This document shows positions 1-5,347 of a stretch of 6,283 nt of DNA, piece by piece; within the stretch, counting starts at the first letter, position 1; each line of letters starts with the position of its first letter. Position numbers and translations under genes: made by a program. The notes under the pieces are model-generated. The model ran no database searches. It saw only the letters and a program-made list of their open reading frames with translations, and was not told the origin of the DNA. This stretch comes from an uncultured Eubacterium sp. (lineage in GTDB: Bacteria > Bacillota > Clostridia > Lachnospirales > Lachnospiraceae), in the NCBI GenBank assembly GCA_947573465.1, contig CANPET010000097.1, positions 1 to 6,283 on the forward strand, read 5' to 3'.

Positions 1-311
1 TTCATAAAACTCAATGGGATATATATTATCATTTGCAAAGAAACAATTATTACAGTTACTAACATACATTTCAATATTGTCCTCTGTATCGTATCCTTAA
101 ACTTAACATATGCATACACAAAATAAATCAAGTAAACCGCAAAGTATAACTGCTTCGAAACAATTCCATCCCGGATCATCTGCATAAAAGTCAATTCAAT
201 TACAATAAACCCAACATTATAAATATCAAACTTAACCTTTTCTCCACTAAGACTATGTAAACATAACACTAATGCAAGCATTTCTAATAATCTATAGATT
301 ACTTCAAACAT
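1..311 (-). CDS. N-terminal membrane part of an AgrC/GHKL-type sensor histidine kinase (partial, runs off the left edge)
   Basis: An open frame of 103 codons starts at ATG 311–309 and has no stop before the window edge. It begins MFEVIYRLLE and is strongly hydrophobic, with about four likely membrane segments near residues 4–21, 31–46, 54–71 and 82–102, separated by short charged loops. The catalytic half, expected to be a GHKL ATPase domain, would lie outside the window and is not seen. The ATG overlaps the end of the response-regulator gene by 13 nt in another frame, and GGAGGG lies 9 nt upstream, which indicates translational coupling. The identity is inferred from three things: the multi-membrane N-terminus, the LytTR regulator directly upstream, and an N-terminal pattern (LHSLSGEKVKFDIYNVGFIV) like that of Lachnospiraceae GHKL kinases. 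A membrane protein of another type, such as an AgrB-like processing protein, is the main alternative. Base composition is AT-rich like the rest of the operon. Confidence 0.68.
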   Translation of the reverse strand, partial: MFEVIYRLLEMLALVLCLHSLSGEKVKFDIYNVGFIVIELTFMQMIRDGIVSKQLYFAVYLIYFVYAYVKFKDTIQRTILKCMLVTVIIVSLQMIIYIPLSFM

Positions 312-1042
312 TTTGACATTCCCTCCAGAAAACTGCGTTTCAAACGTAAGCCTAACTCTAATGTTCCATACCCATTACTTAATTCAATATACCGATTAAC
401 GGCGTCTATATTTTCCACATAATCCATATTTACAATTGTATTTTTATTACATTTAATAAATCTTTCAGAATTTAATTCAAGCAAAATCACCCTGGTAGAC
501 TTATATGGTGCTTCAATAACTGTTCCATTTGCACAATGAATAAAAACATAACAACTATTATTTTGAAAGTACACAATATCCTCCACTTTTATTGTGTAAT
601 AAATGCCTTCCTTTTTATAAGTATAATATCTACTCTCCTCTTTTGCCGTCTTGAACAACAGAGTCTCTTTAACAACTGATATAAATTCTTGATTATCATA
701 AGGCTTTTCAAAGTATCTATAACAGTGTAAATGGGCATATGCATAAAAATCTGCATCCTCTAATGAAGTTGTAAATATAATTGGTGTAAATTTATATTTA
801 TCTATTTTTCTGATGCTTTCCACGAACTTTGTACCTGCCACATCTCCTGGTATATTTGCATTTAATATAATATCTACAATAAACAAATCGATGTGGTATT
901 CTAAAGCACAGCGATATGCCTGTTCGCTATTCTCTGCTTTATGAATAAATACCCCATCGATTTGACTGATTAGCGCACATGCTTTTTCCATACAACGCTT
1001 ATTATCTTCGACGATTAATATTTGTTTATCTGATGATTGCAT
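299..1042 (-). CDS. LytTR-family (AgrA-like) response regulator
   Basis: This 247-residue protein is a two-component response regulator that would be phosphorylated by a sensor kinase and then bind promoter DNA. A receiver domain spans about residues 6–130. It has the acidic pair E12/D13, the phospho-acceptor D57 in the strand IDLFIVD, the switch T92 in IIFTTS, and the conserved lysine K113 in FEKP, so it looks catalytically intact. A LytTR DNA-binding domain spans about residues 140–245. It contains IVYFQNNSCYVFIH and the hallmark stretch FIKCNKNTIVNMDYVENID (195–213). Length and domain order are typical of AgrA/ComE/VirR-type regulators, which usually control peptide signalling, bacteriocins or virulence-type traits. 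The start is supported by AAGGGAGAAG about 9 nt upstream of ATG. The gene follows the XRE gene by 31 nt and overlaps the kinase gene by 13 nt, so the three are probably one transcript. The target genes cannot be told from this window. Confidence 0.93.
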   Translation of the reverse strand: MQSSDKQILIVEDNKRCMEKACALISQIDGVFIHKAENSEQAYRCALEYHIDLFIVDIILNANIPGDVAGTKFVESIRKIDKYKFTPIIFTTSLEDADFYAYAHLHCYRYFEKPYDNQEFISVVKETLLFKTAKEESRYYTYKKEGIYYTIKVEDIVYFQNNSCYVFIHCANGTVIEAPYKSTRVILLELNSERFIKCNKNTIVNMDYVENIDAVNRYIELSNGYGTLELGLRLKRSFLEGMSKCLK

Positions 1043-1073
1043 ACTATATATCTTCTCCCTTAAGTAAATTGTT

Positions 1074-1433
1074 TTATTTTTTCTTTAAGTATACATCAAA
1101 ATCATATTGCGAACCACCAAATGCCTGTTTTGCTATTTCAACAAACACCTTAATTTTCTGTTCGCTTGATTGACATTGGAAATCACACACATACTCCTCT
1201 TCATTAGCTACTTCACCTAAAAGAATATAATTAGGTGTAGCTCCAAATTTCTCATATATTATTTGCAAATGATTTATTGTAACTTTGCTTTTTCCATATT
1301 CAATATTCTGATAATGCGTAGTTGAGTGTATTCCCAAAATTTCTGCCATTTTTTCTTGTGACAATCCGAGTCTTTTTCTCACTGCACGAATTCGTTGACC
1401 TATTTCTTTGTTCATCATTACTTCCTGATTCAT
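1074..1433 (-). CDS. XRE-family helix-turn-helix transcriptional regulator
   Basis: This 119-residue protein has a Cro/C1-type (XRE) helix-turn-helix domain at about residues 11–73. It reads IGQRIRAVRKRLGLSQEKMA, then the recognition-helix region HSTTHYQNIEYGKSKVTINH, then the closing motif TPNYILLG. The remaining ~45 residues are charged, contain two cysteines (C83, C87) and match no domain I recognise. The first ATG has GGAG 7 nt upstream. A second in-frame start (MNKEIGQ, residue 7) has AGGAAG close by, so the true N-terminus may be six residues shorter. It is the first gene of an operon with the LytTR regulator and sensor kinase, and similar XRE genes are often found next to agr-like systems in Clostridia. 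It probably regulates its own promoter; a 17-bp palindrome lies about 75 nt upstream. Its ligand and targets are unknown. Confidence 0.9.
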   Translation of the reverse strand: MNQEVMMNKEIGQRIRAVRKRLGLSQEKMAEILGIHSTTHYQNIEYGKSKVTINHLQIIYEKFGATPNYILLGEVANEEEYVCDFQCQSSEQKIKVFVEIAKQAFGGSQYDFDVYLKKK

Positions 1434-1508
1434 ATTAATACTCCAATACTTACCATTTAATTTTAATCTTTTTGTTCCTATCCCACCACATTCCCATGGT
1501 TGTTATTC

Positions 1509-1525
1509 ACACTGTACGGCAGTGT
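1509..1525. promoter_or_regulatory. 17-bp palindrome, candidate operator of the XRE operon
   Basis: The sequence ACACTG-TACGG-CAGTGT is a perfect 6-bp inverted repeat with a 5-bp spacer. That size and symmetry suit a dimeric helix-turn-helix repressor. It sits 76 nt upstream of the XRE start codon, directly next to the best -10-like sequence on the minus strand (TAAAAT, 1531–1526), so a bound protein would cover the transcription start. Binding by the XRE protein itself is inference. The LytTR regulator is a less likely binder because these normally use direct repeats, and no second copy is visible. Confidence 0.42.
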
Positions 1526-1562
1526 ATTTTAGTATTAAAATATAAAAAATAATGATATACAA
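1526..1562 (-). promoter_or_regulatory. Possible promoter of the XRE–response regulator–kinase operon
   Basis: On the minus strand TTGTAT (1562–1557) is followed 17 nt later by TTTAAT (1539–1534). Slightly downstream is a better -10, TAAAAT (1531–1526), but it lacks a clear -35. The whole stretch is almost pure A/T, so chance matches are expected. Position supports it: it lies between the upstream gene's terminator and the first gene of the operon, and it abuts the palindrome at 1509–1525. Confidence 0.3.
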
Positions 1563-1606
1563 ATTTACTTTATATTTAACATTGTTTATATATAAGGCAT
1601 GCATCG

Positions 1607-1650
1607 AAAAGGGACTATATATGAGCCCATATCATATATAATCCCTTTTT
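1607..1650 (-). terminator. Hairpin terminator of the DUF1846 gene, possibly bidirectional
   Basis: Two 18-nt arms (1607–1624 and 1632–1649) pair around a 7-nt loop, GCCCATA. The arms are AAAAGGGA followed by a TATATATGA core, matched by its complement, so the stem ends in an A-tract on one side and a T-tract on the other. The single non-Watson–Crick pair (C1615 opposite A1641) is a C·A mismatch in plus-strand RNA but a G·U wobble in minus-strand RNA. Minus-strand transcripts therefore form an unbroken stem, which fits termination of the DUF1846 transcript about 100 nt after its stop codon. The T-run on the plus side would also allow termination of plus-strand transcripts. Confidence 0.8.
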
Positions 1651-1746
1651 CTTGTTGCTAAACTTTAATCCTTTTTAAAGACTTTATTTTCAATAATATT
1701 CTTTCAATAGATTTCTGTTCTTCCAAACTGCTGTATGTAGTTCTCT

Positions 1747-3237
1747 CTACTGCTTATGATACTTCCTGTCATCTTCTTCATACTTTGGCTCACATGTCAA
1801 TTGAATACCAAGTTTTTTAAACATCTTCTCATCCACTGCAGATAAAAGCACTGTAGAATGTGCATCACACCCTTTCAACAGTGGTATCTGGTTCATAGCA
1901 TGCCTTGCATTTTCATTATGTGCAGCTGTAGATGACAATGCAATCAATATTTCGTCTGTATGCAGCCTTGGATTTTTACTTCCAAGATAATTGGTCTTTA
2001 ATGTCTGTATCGGCTCAATCGCTTCCGGAGCAATCAACTTAATTTCATCGTCAATGCCACCTAAAGCTTTTAATGCATTCAAAAGTGCTGCCGCTGAAGC
2101 TCCTAGTAAGTCTGTTGTACGTCCGGTTACAATTCTTCCATCTGGAAGTTCAATCGCTGTAGCCGGCTTATTCTCTGTTGCCTTTTCCTTATCCATTGCT
2201 GCTACTGCCACTGTTCTATCTTCTAATGTAATACCTGCCTGTTTCATTAGAATTTCCAATTTTGAAATACTGTCCTTTGTTGTTCCCTTACGTCTTTTTT
2301 CACATACAGCCTTGTAATATCTTCGAATGATTTCCTGCTCCGATGCTCTGCAGCATGCATCATCATCAAAAATACAGTTTCCTGCCATATTCACACCCAT
2401 ATCTGTTGGTGATTTATATGGACTCTCTCCGGAAATCAACTCAAACATTGCATTTACTACAGGGAATATTTCAATGTCCCTATTATAATTAACCGTAGTT
2501 TCTCCATACGCTGCCAAATGGAATGAATCAATCATATTTACATCATTTAAGTCTGCTGTGGCAGCCTCATATGCAAGGTTTACCGGATGTGCCAATGGAA
2601 TATTCCAAATAGGGAATGTCTCAAACTTAGCATATCCCGCATCGACGCCTCTCTTGTGTTCATGATATAACTGGGAAAGACAAGTAGCCATTTTTCCACT
2701 GCCCGGTCCCGGTGCTGTAATAACAACCAATGGTCTCTCTGTCTCAATGTAATCATTTTTCCCATAGCCTTCATCACTGACAATATAATTCACATCACTT
2801 GGATATCCCGGTATTTTATAATGTCTGTATGACTTAATTCCCAAAGTCTCCAATCTCTTCTGGAACAATTCTGCTGCAGGCTGCCCTGAAAACTTCGTCA
2901 GACAGACACTTCCCACAAACAATCCAATGGACTGAAATTCATCAATCAGTCTTAGCACATCCATGTCATATGTAATTCCGTAATCTCCACGGACTTTATT
3001 TTCTTCAATATCCTCTGCACTGATAACAATAACAACCTCTGCTTTATCCTTCAATTGCAATAACATCTGTAATTTTGAATCCGGTTCAAATCCTGGTAAA
3101 ACTCTTGATGCATGATAATCATCAAATAATTTTCCACCAAACTCAAGATAAAGTTTATTTCCAAACTGTGCAATTCTCTCACTAATATGCTCTGACTGCA
3201 TTTTTAAGTATTTTTCGTTATCAAATCCTTTTTTCAA
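1747..3237 (-). CDS. DUF1846 (UPF0371) family protein
   Basis: This is a full-length member of the conserved DUF1846 (UPF0371) family, common in Firmicutes and other anaerobes; its biochemical role is not established to my knowledge. Family hallmarks are the N-terminus KKGFDNEKYLKMQSEHI, the block LYLEFGGKLFDDYHASRVLP, a glycine-rich P-loop-like stretch TAPGPGSGK (about residues 174–182 from the chosen start), and a C-terminal block GRTTDLLGASAAALLNALK. No signal peptide or membrane segment is seen, so it should be cytoplasmic. I chose the TTG start at 3237–3235, giving 496 residues, because GAGGT lies 8 nt upstream and the product then begins at the family's usual N-terminus. The longer reading from ATG 3279 (510 residues) has no ribosome site, and its first codons lie within an inverted-repeat arm. 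It follows the pyrophosphatase gene on the same strand with 219 nt between, and ends in a hairpin at 1607–1650. Confidence 0.93.
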   Translation of the reverse strand: MKKGFDNEKYLKMQSEHISERIAQFGNKLYLEFGGKLFDDYHASRVLPGFEPDSKLQMLLQLKDKAEVVIVISAEDIEENKVRGDYGITYDMDVLRLIDEFQSIGLFVGSVCLTKFSGQPAAELFQKRLETLGIKSYRHYKIPGYPSDVNYIVSDEGYGKNDYIETERPLVVITAPGPGSGKMATCLSQLYHEHKRGVDAGYAKFETFPIWNIPLAHPVNLAYEAATADLNDVNMIDSFHLAAYGETTVNYNRDIEIFPVVNAMFELISGESPYKSPTDMGVNMAGNCIFDDDACCRASEQEIIRRYYKAVCEKRRKGTTKDSISKLEILMKQAGITLEDRTVAVAAMDKEKATENKPATAIELPDGRIVTGRTTDLLGASAAALLNALKALGGIDDEIKLIAPEAIEPIQTLKTNYLGSKNPRLHTDEILIALSSTAAHNENARHAMNQIPLLKGCDAHSTVLLSAVDEKMFKKLGIQLTCEPKYEEDDRKYHKQ

Positions 3238-3245
3238 TTTCACTA

Positions 3246-3250
3246 ACCTC
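3246..3250 (-). promoter_or_regulatory. Ribosome binding site that favours the TTG start of the DUF1846 gene
   Basis: On the minus strand GAGGT (3250–3246) is followed after 8 nt by TTG (3237–3235), then AAA AAA GGA TTT GAT. It lies just downstream of the closing stem of the structured element (3265–3279), so the stem would leave it exposed. No comparable site precedes the ATG at 3279, where the bases just upstream (TTCTGTATCGC) belong to the long hairpin. Confidence 0.6.
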
Positions 3251-3264
3251 ATTCGTATTTTGTT

Positions 3265-3405
3265 TAACAGTTCAGCCATGCGATACAGAACACATATATT
3301 AAATGGGTGCTTGCAGGCAATTTAATATATGTGTTCTGTATCATATGGTGAACCACCGCAGCGAAGGAAATCCGTAGGATTTTCAAGCTGATGGCTGAAC
3401 TGTTA
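3265..3405. repeat. 141-bp structured element with terminal inverted repeats, cloverleaf-like (MITE- or REP-like candidate)
   Basis: The ends are a perfect 15-bp inverted repeat, TAACAGTTCAGCCAT (3265–3279) and its complement ATGGCTGAACTGTTA (3391–3405). Between them, in order, are a perfect 23-bp hairpin (arms 3282–3304 and 3320–3342), a small GGTG-AAC-CACC hairpin (3347–3357), and a third hairpin, CAGC..GGAAATCC-GTA-GGATTTTC..GCTG (3359–3390), which abuts the closing arm. Together they give a closing stem with three branches. It has no coding capacity of its own, although its left arm supplies the first codons (ATGGCTGAACTGTTA) of the long reading of the DUF1846 gene. No clear target-site duplication is seen beside the ends (TT on the left, CG on the right), though the terminal TA could hide one. 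It could be a small non-autonomous mobile element, an intergenic palindromic repeat, or a structured leader. Copy number elsewhere cannot be judged from this window. Confidence 0.75.
3282..3342. repeat. Perfect 23-bp inverted repeat (hairpin) inside the structured element
   Basis: The arms begin GATACAGAACACATATATTA and end in AAT, with an exact complement on the other side of a 15-nt loop, GGGTGCTTGCAGGCA. Beyond a 2-nt mismatch (GC opposite AT) the pairing can continue with CCAT/ATGG, and after one bulged G with GTTCA/TGAAC, reaching 3270 and 3353. No T-tract follows on either strand, so it does not look like an ordinary intrinsic terminator. Confidence 0.85.
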
Positions 3406-3420
3406 CGACTTTCCTGTATT

Positions 3421-3449
3421 ATTCTACACTAATTTATATAATTTTTAAA
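3421..3449 (-). promoter_or_regulatory. Weak promoter candidate for the DUF1846 gene
   Basis: On the minus strand TTTAAA (3449–3444) is separated by 17 nt from TAGAAT (3426–3421). Transcription would start near 3414, just before the structured element, placing the whole element in a leader of about 177 nt. The -35 is poor and the region is AT-rich. The alternative is read-through from the pyrophosphatase gene, since I see no standard terminator between its stop and the element. Confidence 0.33.
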
Positions 3450-3456
3450 CATTTTT

Positions 3457-5100
3457 TTACTGTTCTCCCTGCAATACATTCATCATAGCCGGAATCAACT
3501 GTTTCTTTCTGGATACTATCCCTTGTAACACACAAGCTCCCTCTTCGATATTTACACCAAAAGCATCTCTTATAACATCAGCGGAACCCTCTCCGTGACA
3601 AATCAGTTCTGTTGATTCATCTAATATATTTGTAAGCATAAAGAAAACCATCTGCACGCCATGTTTTCCACATTCATATTGTAAATGAGGAACCAGACGT
3701 TTTTTAATCAACTGTAATTCATCTACTGCCATAGAACTAATCTGACCCACGCCAAAAACAACATCTCCCGCAATAAACTTCTTGAAATCCTGATAAAATA
3801 TTTCTTCTGTGGTCTTCTCAGATAAATTACTTCCTGCTTTAAACATATCCGTCGCAAACTTTTCAATATCAATTCCAGCGATATCTGCCAATTCTCTTGC
3901 AGTTATCTGATCAAGCGGTGTACATGTTGGCGAACGGAATAATAAAGTATCAGAAACAATTGCTGCACATAATAATCCCGCCATATCCTTTGGAACTTCT
4001 ACTCCTTTTTCCTGATACATCTGTCGTACAATTGTAGCTGTGCATCCCACCGGCTGATTTCGAAAAACAATTGGACTTTTGGTTTCAATCGTTCCGATTC
4101 TATGATGGTCCACAATTTCCATAATCTCTGCCTGTTCAATATTATCTACCGCCTGAGACAACTCATTATGGTCTACCAGTATCACTCTCTTCTTTTCTAT
4201 ATTCAGAAAATTTCTACGGGATACTGTCCCTACATACTTTCCTTCTTTATCTAAAATAGGAAAATTTCTAATTCTGTTTTTCCCCATAACGTTTTTTATT
4301 TTGTCTGTAAAATCATCCATCTGAAACGTAATTAGATTTTCAGATACCATCAAAGCTCTTACCGGAATACTCTGTTCAATCAGTCTGGCAACAGCAAAAG
4401 AATCATGAGGTGTTGTAATGATAACCGTTCCTTTTTCTCTTGCATAACTCTGTATCGCTTCGGACACCGGCACGCCCATACCAATCACCATACAGCTCGC
4501 CTGCATATCCACTGCATTCAGATGATCTTCCGGTCTGTCTCCTAATATAACCAAATCTCCCGGTTCAATATATTTTTTTACAAGCGATGGATTAAATGCT
4601 CCAATTAATACTTTACCTTTACTAAAAACAGCATCCTTATCTCCTACTAATATTTCACCATCCAAAGTCTCTGCAATATGTTTAAAAGGAGTTTTGGCAT
4701 CAGACAGCGAAGTCGGATTATGCCGCATCATATTATTCGTAATATCCGACATTGATATAATACCTTCCAGATTATTATCTGCATCCGTCATCGGCAATGT
4801 AATTGCATTATTTTTCTGCATAAATTCCCATGCCTCTTTGACTGAAATGTCTTTTGACATTCCCGGAAGATGCCTGATTTCCATGTCTTTTACCTGTGTT
4901 CCCACATTCGGCATATATCCTGGAGTATGGATGTGAAAATATTTCAGAACATACTCTGTTTCTTCATTAATCTGCCCTGCACGTTTTGCTACGAACTTAC
5001 CCTCTTCTGTCTGATTTTTCAAATATGCTAATGCAATGGCCGAGCATATGGAATCCGTATCAGGATTCTTGTGGCCTATTATGTAACTTCTTTTCTGCAT
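3457..5100 (-). CDS. ppaC: Manganese-dependent inorganic pyrophosphatase with CBS and DRTGG regulatory domains (family II)
   Basis: This enzyme hydrolyses pyrophosphate to phosphate in the cytoplasm, pulling biosynthetic reactions forward. The 547-residue protein has the family II DHH fold split by a regulatory insert. The N-terminus carries GHKNPDTDSI with metal ligands H10, D14 and D16. A CBS domain lies at about 70–127, a DRTGG domain at about 130–245, and a second CBS domain at about 246–300. The DHH part resumes with VILVDHNE (D310, H311), IVDHHRIG (D331–H333) and IVSDT (D384). The DHHA2 domain ends with the substrate-binding motif SRKKQ (530–534). All key residues are present. Length matches CBS–DRTGG pyrophosphatases of Clostridia, which are known to be inhibited by AMP/ADP and activated by diadenosine polyphosphates; whether this one is so regulated is inference. 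The start is supported by AAAGGAG 7 nt upstream of ATG and by a good promoter just before it. Confidence 0.96.
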   Translation of the reverse strand: MQKRSYIIGHKNPDTDSICSAIALAYLKNQTEEGKFVAKRAGQINEETEYVLKYFHIHTPGYMPNVGTQVKDMEIRHLPGMSKDISVKEAWEFMQKNNAITLPMTDADNNLEGIISMSDITNNMMRHNPTSLSDAKTPFKHIAETLDGEILVGDKDAVFSKGKVLIGAFNPSLVKKYIEPGDLVILGDRPEDHLNAVDMQASCMVIGMGVPVSEAIQSYAREKGTVIITTPHDSFAVARLIEQSIPVRALMVSENLITFQMDDFTDKIKNVMGKNRIRNFPILDKEGKYVGTVSRRNFLNIEKKRVILVDHNELSQAVDNIEQAEIMEIVDHHRIGTIETKSPIVFRNQPVGCTATIVRQMYQEKGVEVPKDMAGLLCAAIVSDTLLFRSPTCTPLDQITARELADIAGIDIEKFATDMFKAGSNLSEKTTEEIFYQDFKKFIAGDVVFGVGQISSMAVDELQLIKKRLVPHLQYECGKHGVQMVFFMLTNILDESTELICHGEGSADVIRDAFGVNIEEGACVLQGIVSRKKQLIPAMMNVLQGEQ

Positions 5101-5126
5101 TCATCCTCTCCTTTGCTTTTGAATCC

Positions 5127-5155
5127 ATAATACCATAAATACTATTTGTTTCCAA
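5127..5155 (-). promoter_or_regulatory. Sigma-A-type promoter of ppaC
   Basis: On the minus strand TTGGAA (5155–5150) and TATTAT (5132–5127) are separated by exactly 17 nt, a good match to the housekeeping consensus. Transcription would start near 5120, giving a short leader of about 20 nt that includes the AAAGGAG ribosome site. A second, weaker TTGTCA-like -35 lies further upstream around 5199. Confidence 0.62.
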
Positions 5156-5251
5156 TTCATAAAACGCTATTATTCATAAATTATAAATCATACTTATGAC
5201 AAATTTTTTAAATTTACAAAATTTAATTTTTTTATTTATTGTAAAATATAG

Positions 5252-5257
5252 TATACT
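5252..5257 (+). promoter_or_regulatory. Possible -10 element for the beta-helix protein gene
   Basis: TATACT lies in a strongly AT-rich tract with long T-runs upstream (about 5203–5240) that could act as UP-element-like DNA. The -35 is poor (TTTTTA-like at 17 nt). It overlaps the 8-bp palindrome AGTATACT. A start near 5264 would give a leader of about 85 nt, within which GATATTAA (5265–5272) and TTAATATC (5308–5315) form an inverted repeat with a wide, 35-nt loop. Confidence 0.35.
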
Positions 5258-5347
5258 GTTATTAGATATTAAAAACACCGATACACAATTATATTCTGTG
5301 AACTCTCTTAATATCAATAAGAATACATAAATTTTTAGGAGGATAAA

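Larger units (their letters stand above)
1434..1746. other. Intergenic region between the XRE operon and the DUF1846 gene
   Basis: These 313 bases hold no supportable gene. From left to right (plus coordinates) they contain the XRE leader with its GGAG site, a 17-bp palindrome, a very AT-rich promoter-like stretch at about 1526–1600, a strong hairpin terminator at 1607–1650, and about 95 nt of 3' untranslated sequence of the DUF1846 gene. A short open frame in that 3' stretch (1658–1726 on minus) has no ribosome site and is not called. Confidence 0.7.

Noticed and set aside
979..1173. Plus-strand 64-codon open frame
   Set aside because: It lies antisense across the XRE/response-regulator junction and looks like an antisense shadow of the two genes, both of which have strong domain support.
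1564..1592. Plus-strand promoter-like pair TTTACT-N17-TATATA
   Set aside because: It would fire directly into the terminator hairpin at 1607 with no gene to express, and such matches are expected by chance in this AT-rich stretch.
1658..1726. A 22-codon minus-strand reading frame from TTG, with a basic, helix-like product, between the DUF1846 stop and the terminator
   Set aside because: It has no ribosome site and no ATG, and is shorter than chance frames in AT-rich DNA. It could be the tail of a decayed gene, but nothing shows it.
1991..2317. Plus-strand 108-codon open frame
   Set aside because: It is antisense to the DUF1846 gene, low in complexity (alanine/serine-rich), and matches no family I recognise.
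2580..2783. Minus-strand 67-codon open frame inside DUF1846
   Set aside because: It is an out-of-frame overlap with a well-supported gene and has no recognisable motif.
3282..3342. The 23-bp hairpin as an intrinsic terminator of ppaC or as an invertible promoter
   Set aside because: No T-tract follows it on either strand, and the 15-nt segment between the arms is too short to carry a promoter. No invertase gene is nearby.
3265..3405. CRISPR repeat, tRNA or integron attC site
   Set aside because: There is only one unit with no spacers, no tRNA anticodon arm or CCA end, and no conserved attC core sites. The symmetry is better explained by a palindromic repeat element.
4694..4936. Plus-strand 80-codon open frame
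   Set aside because: It is antisense to the CBS/DRTGG region of ppaC and is explained as a shadow.
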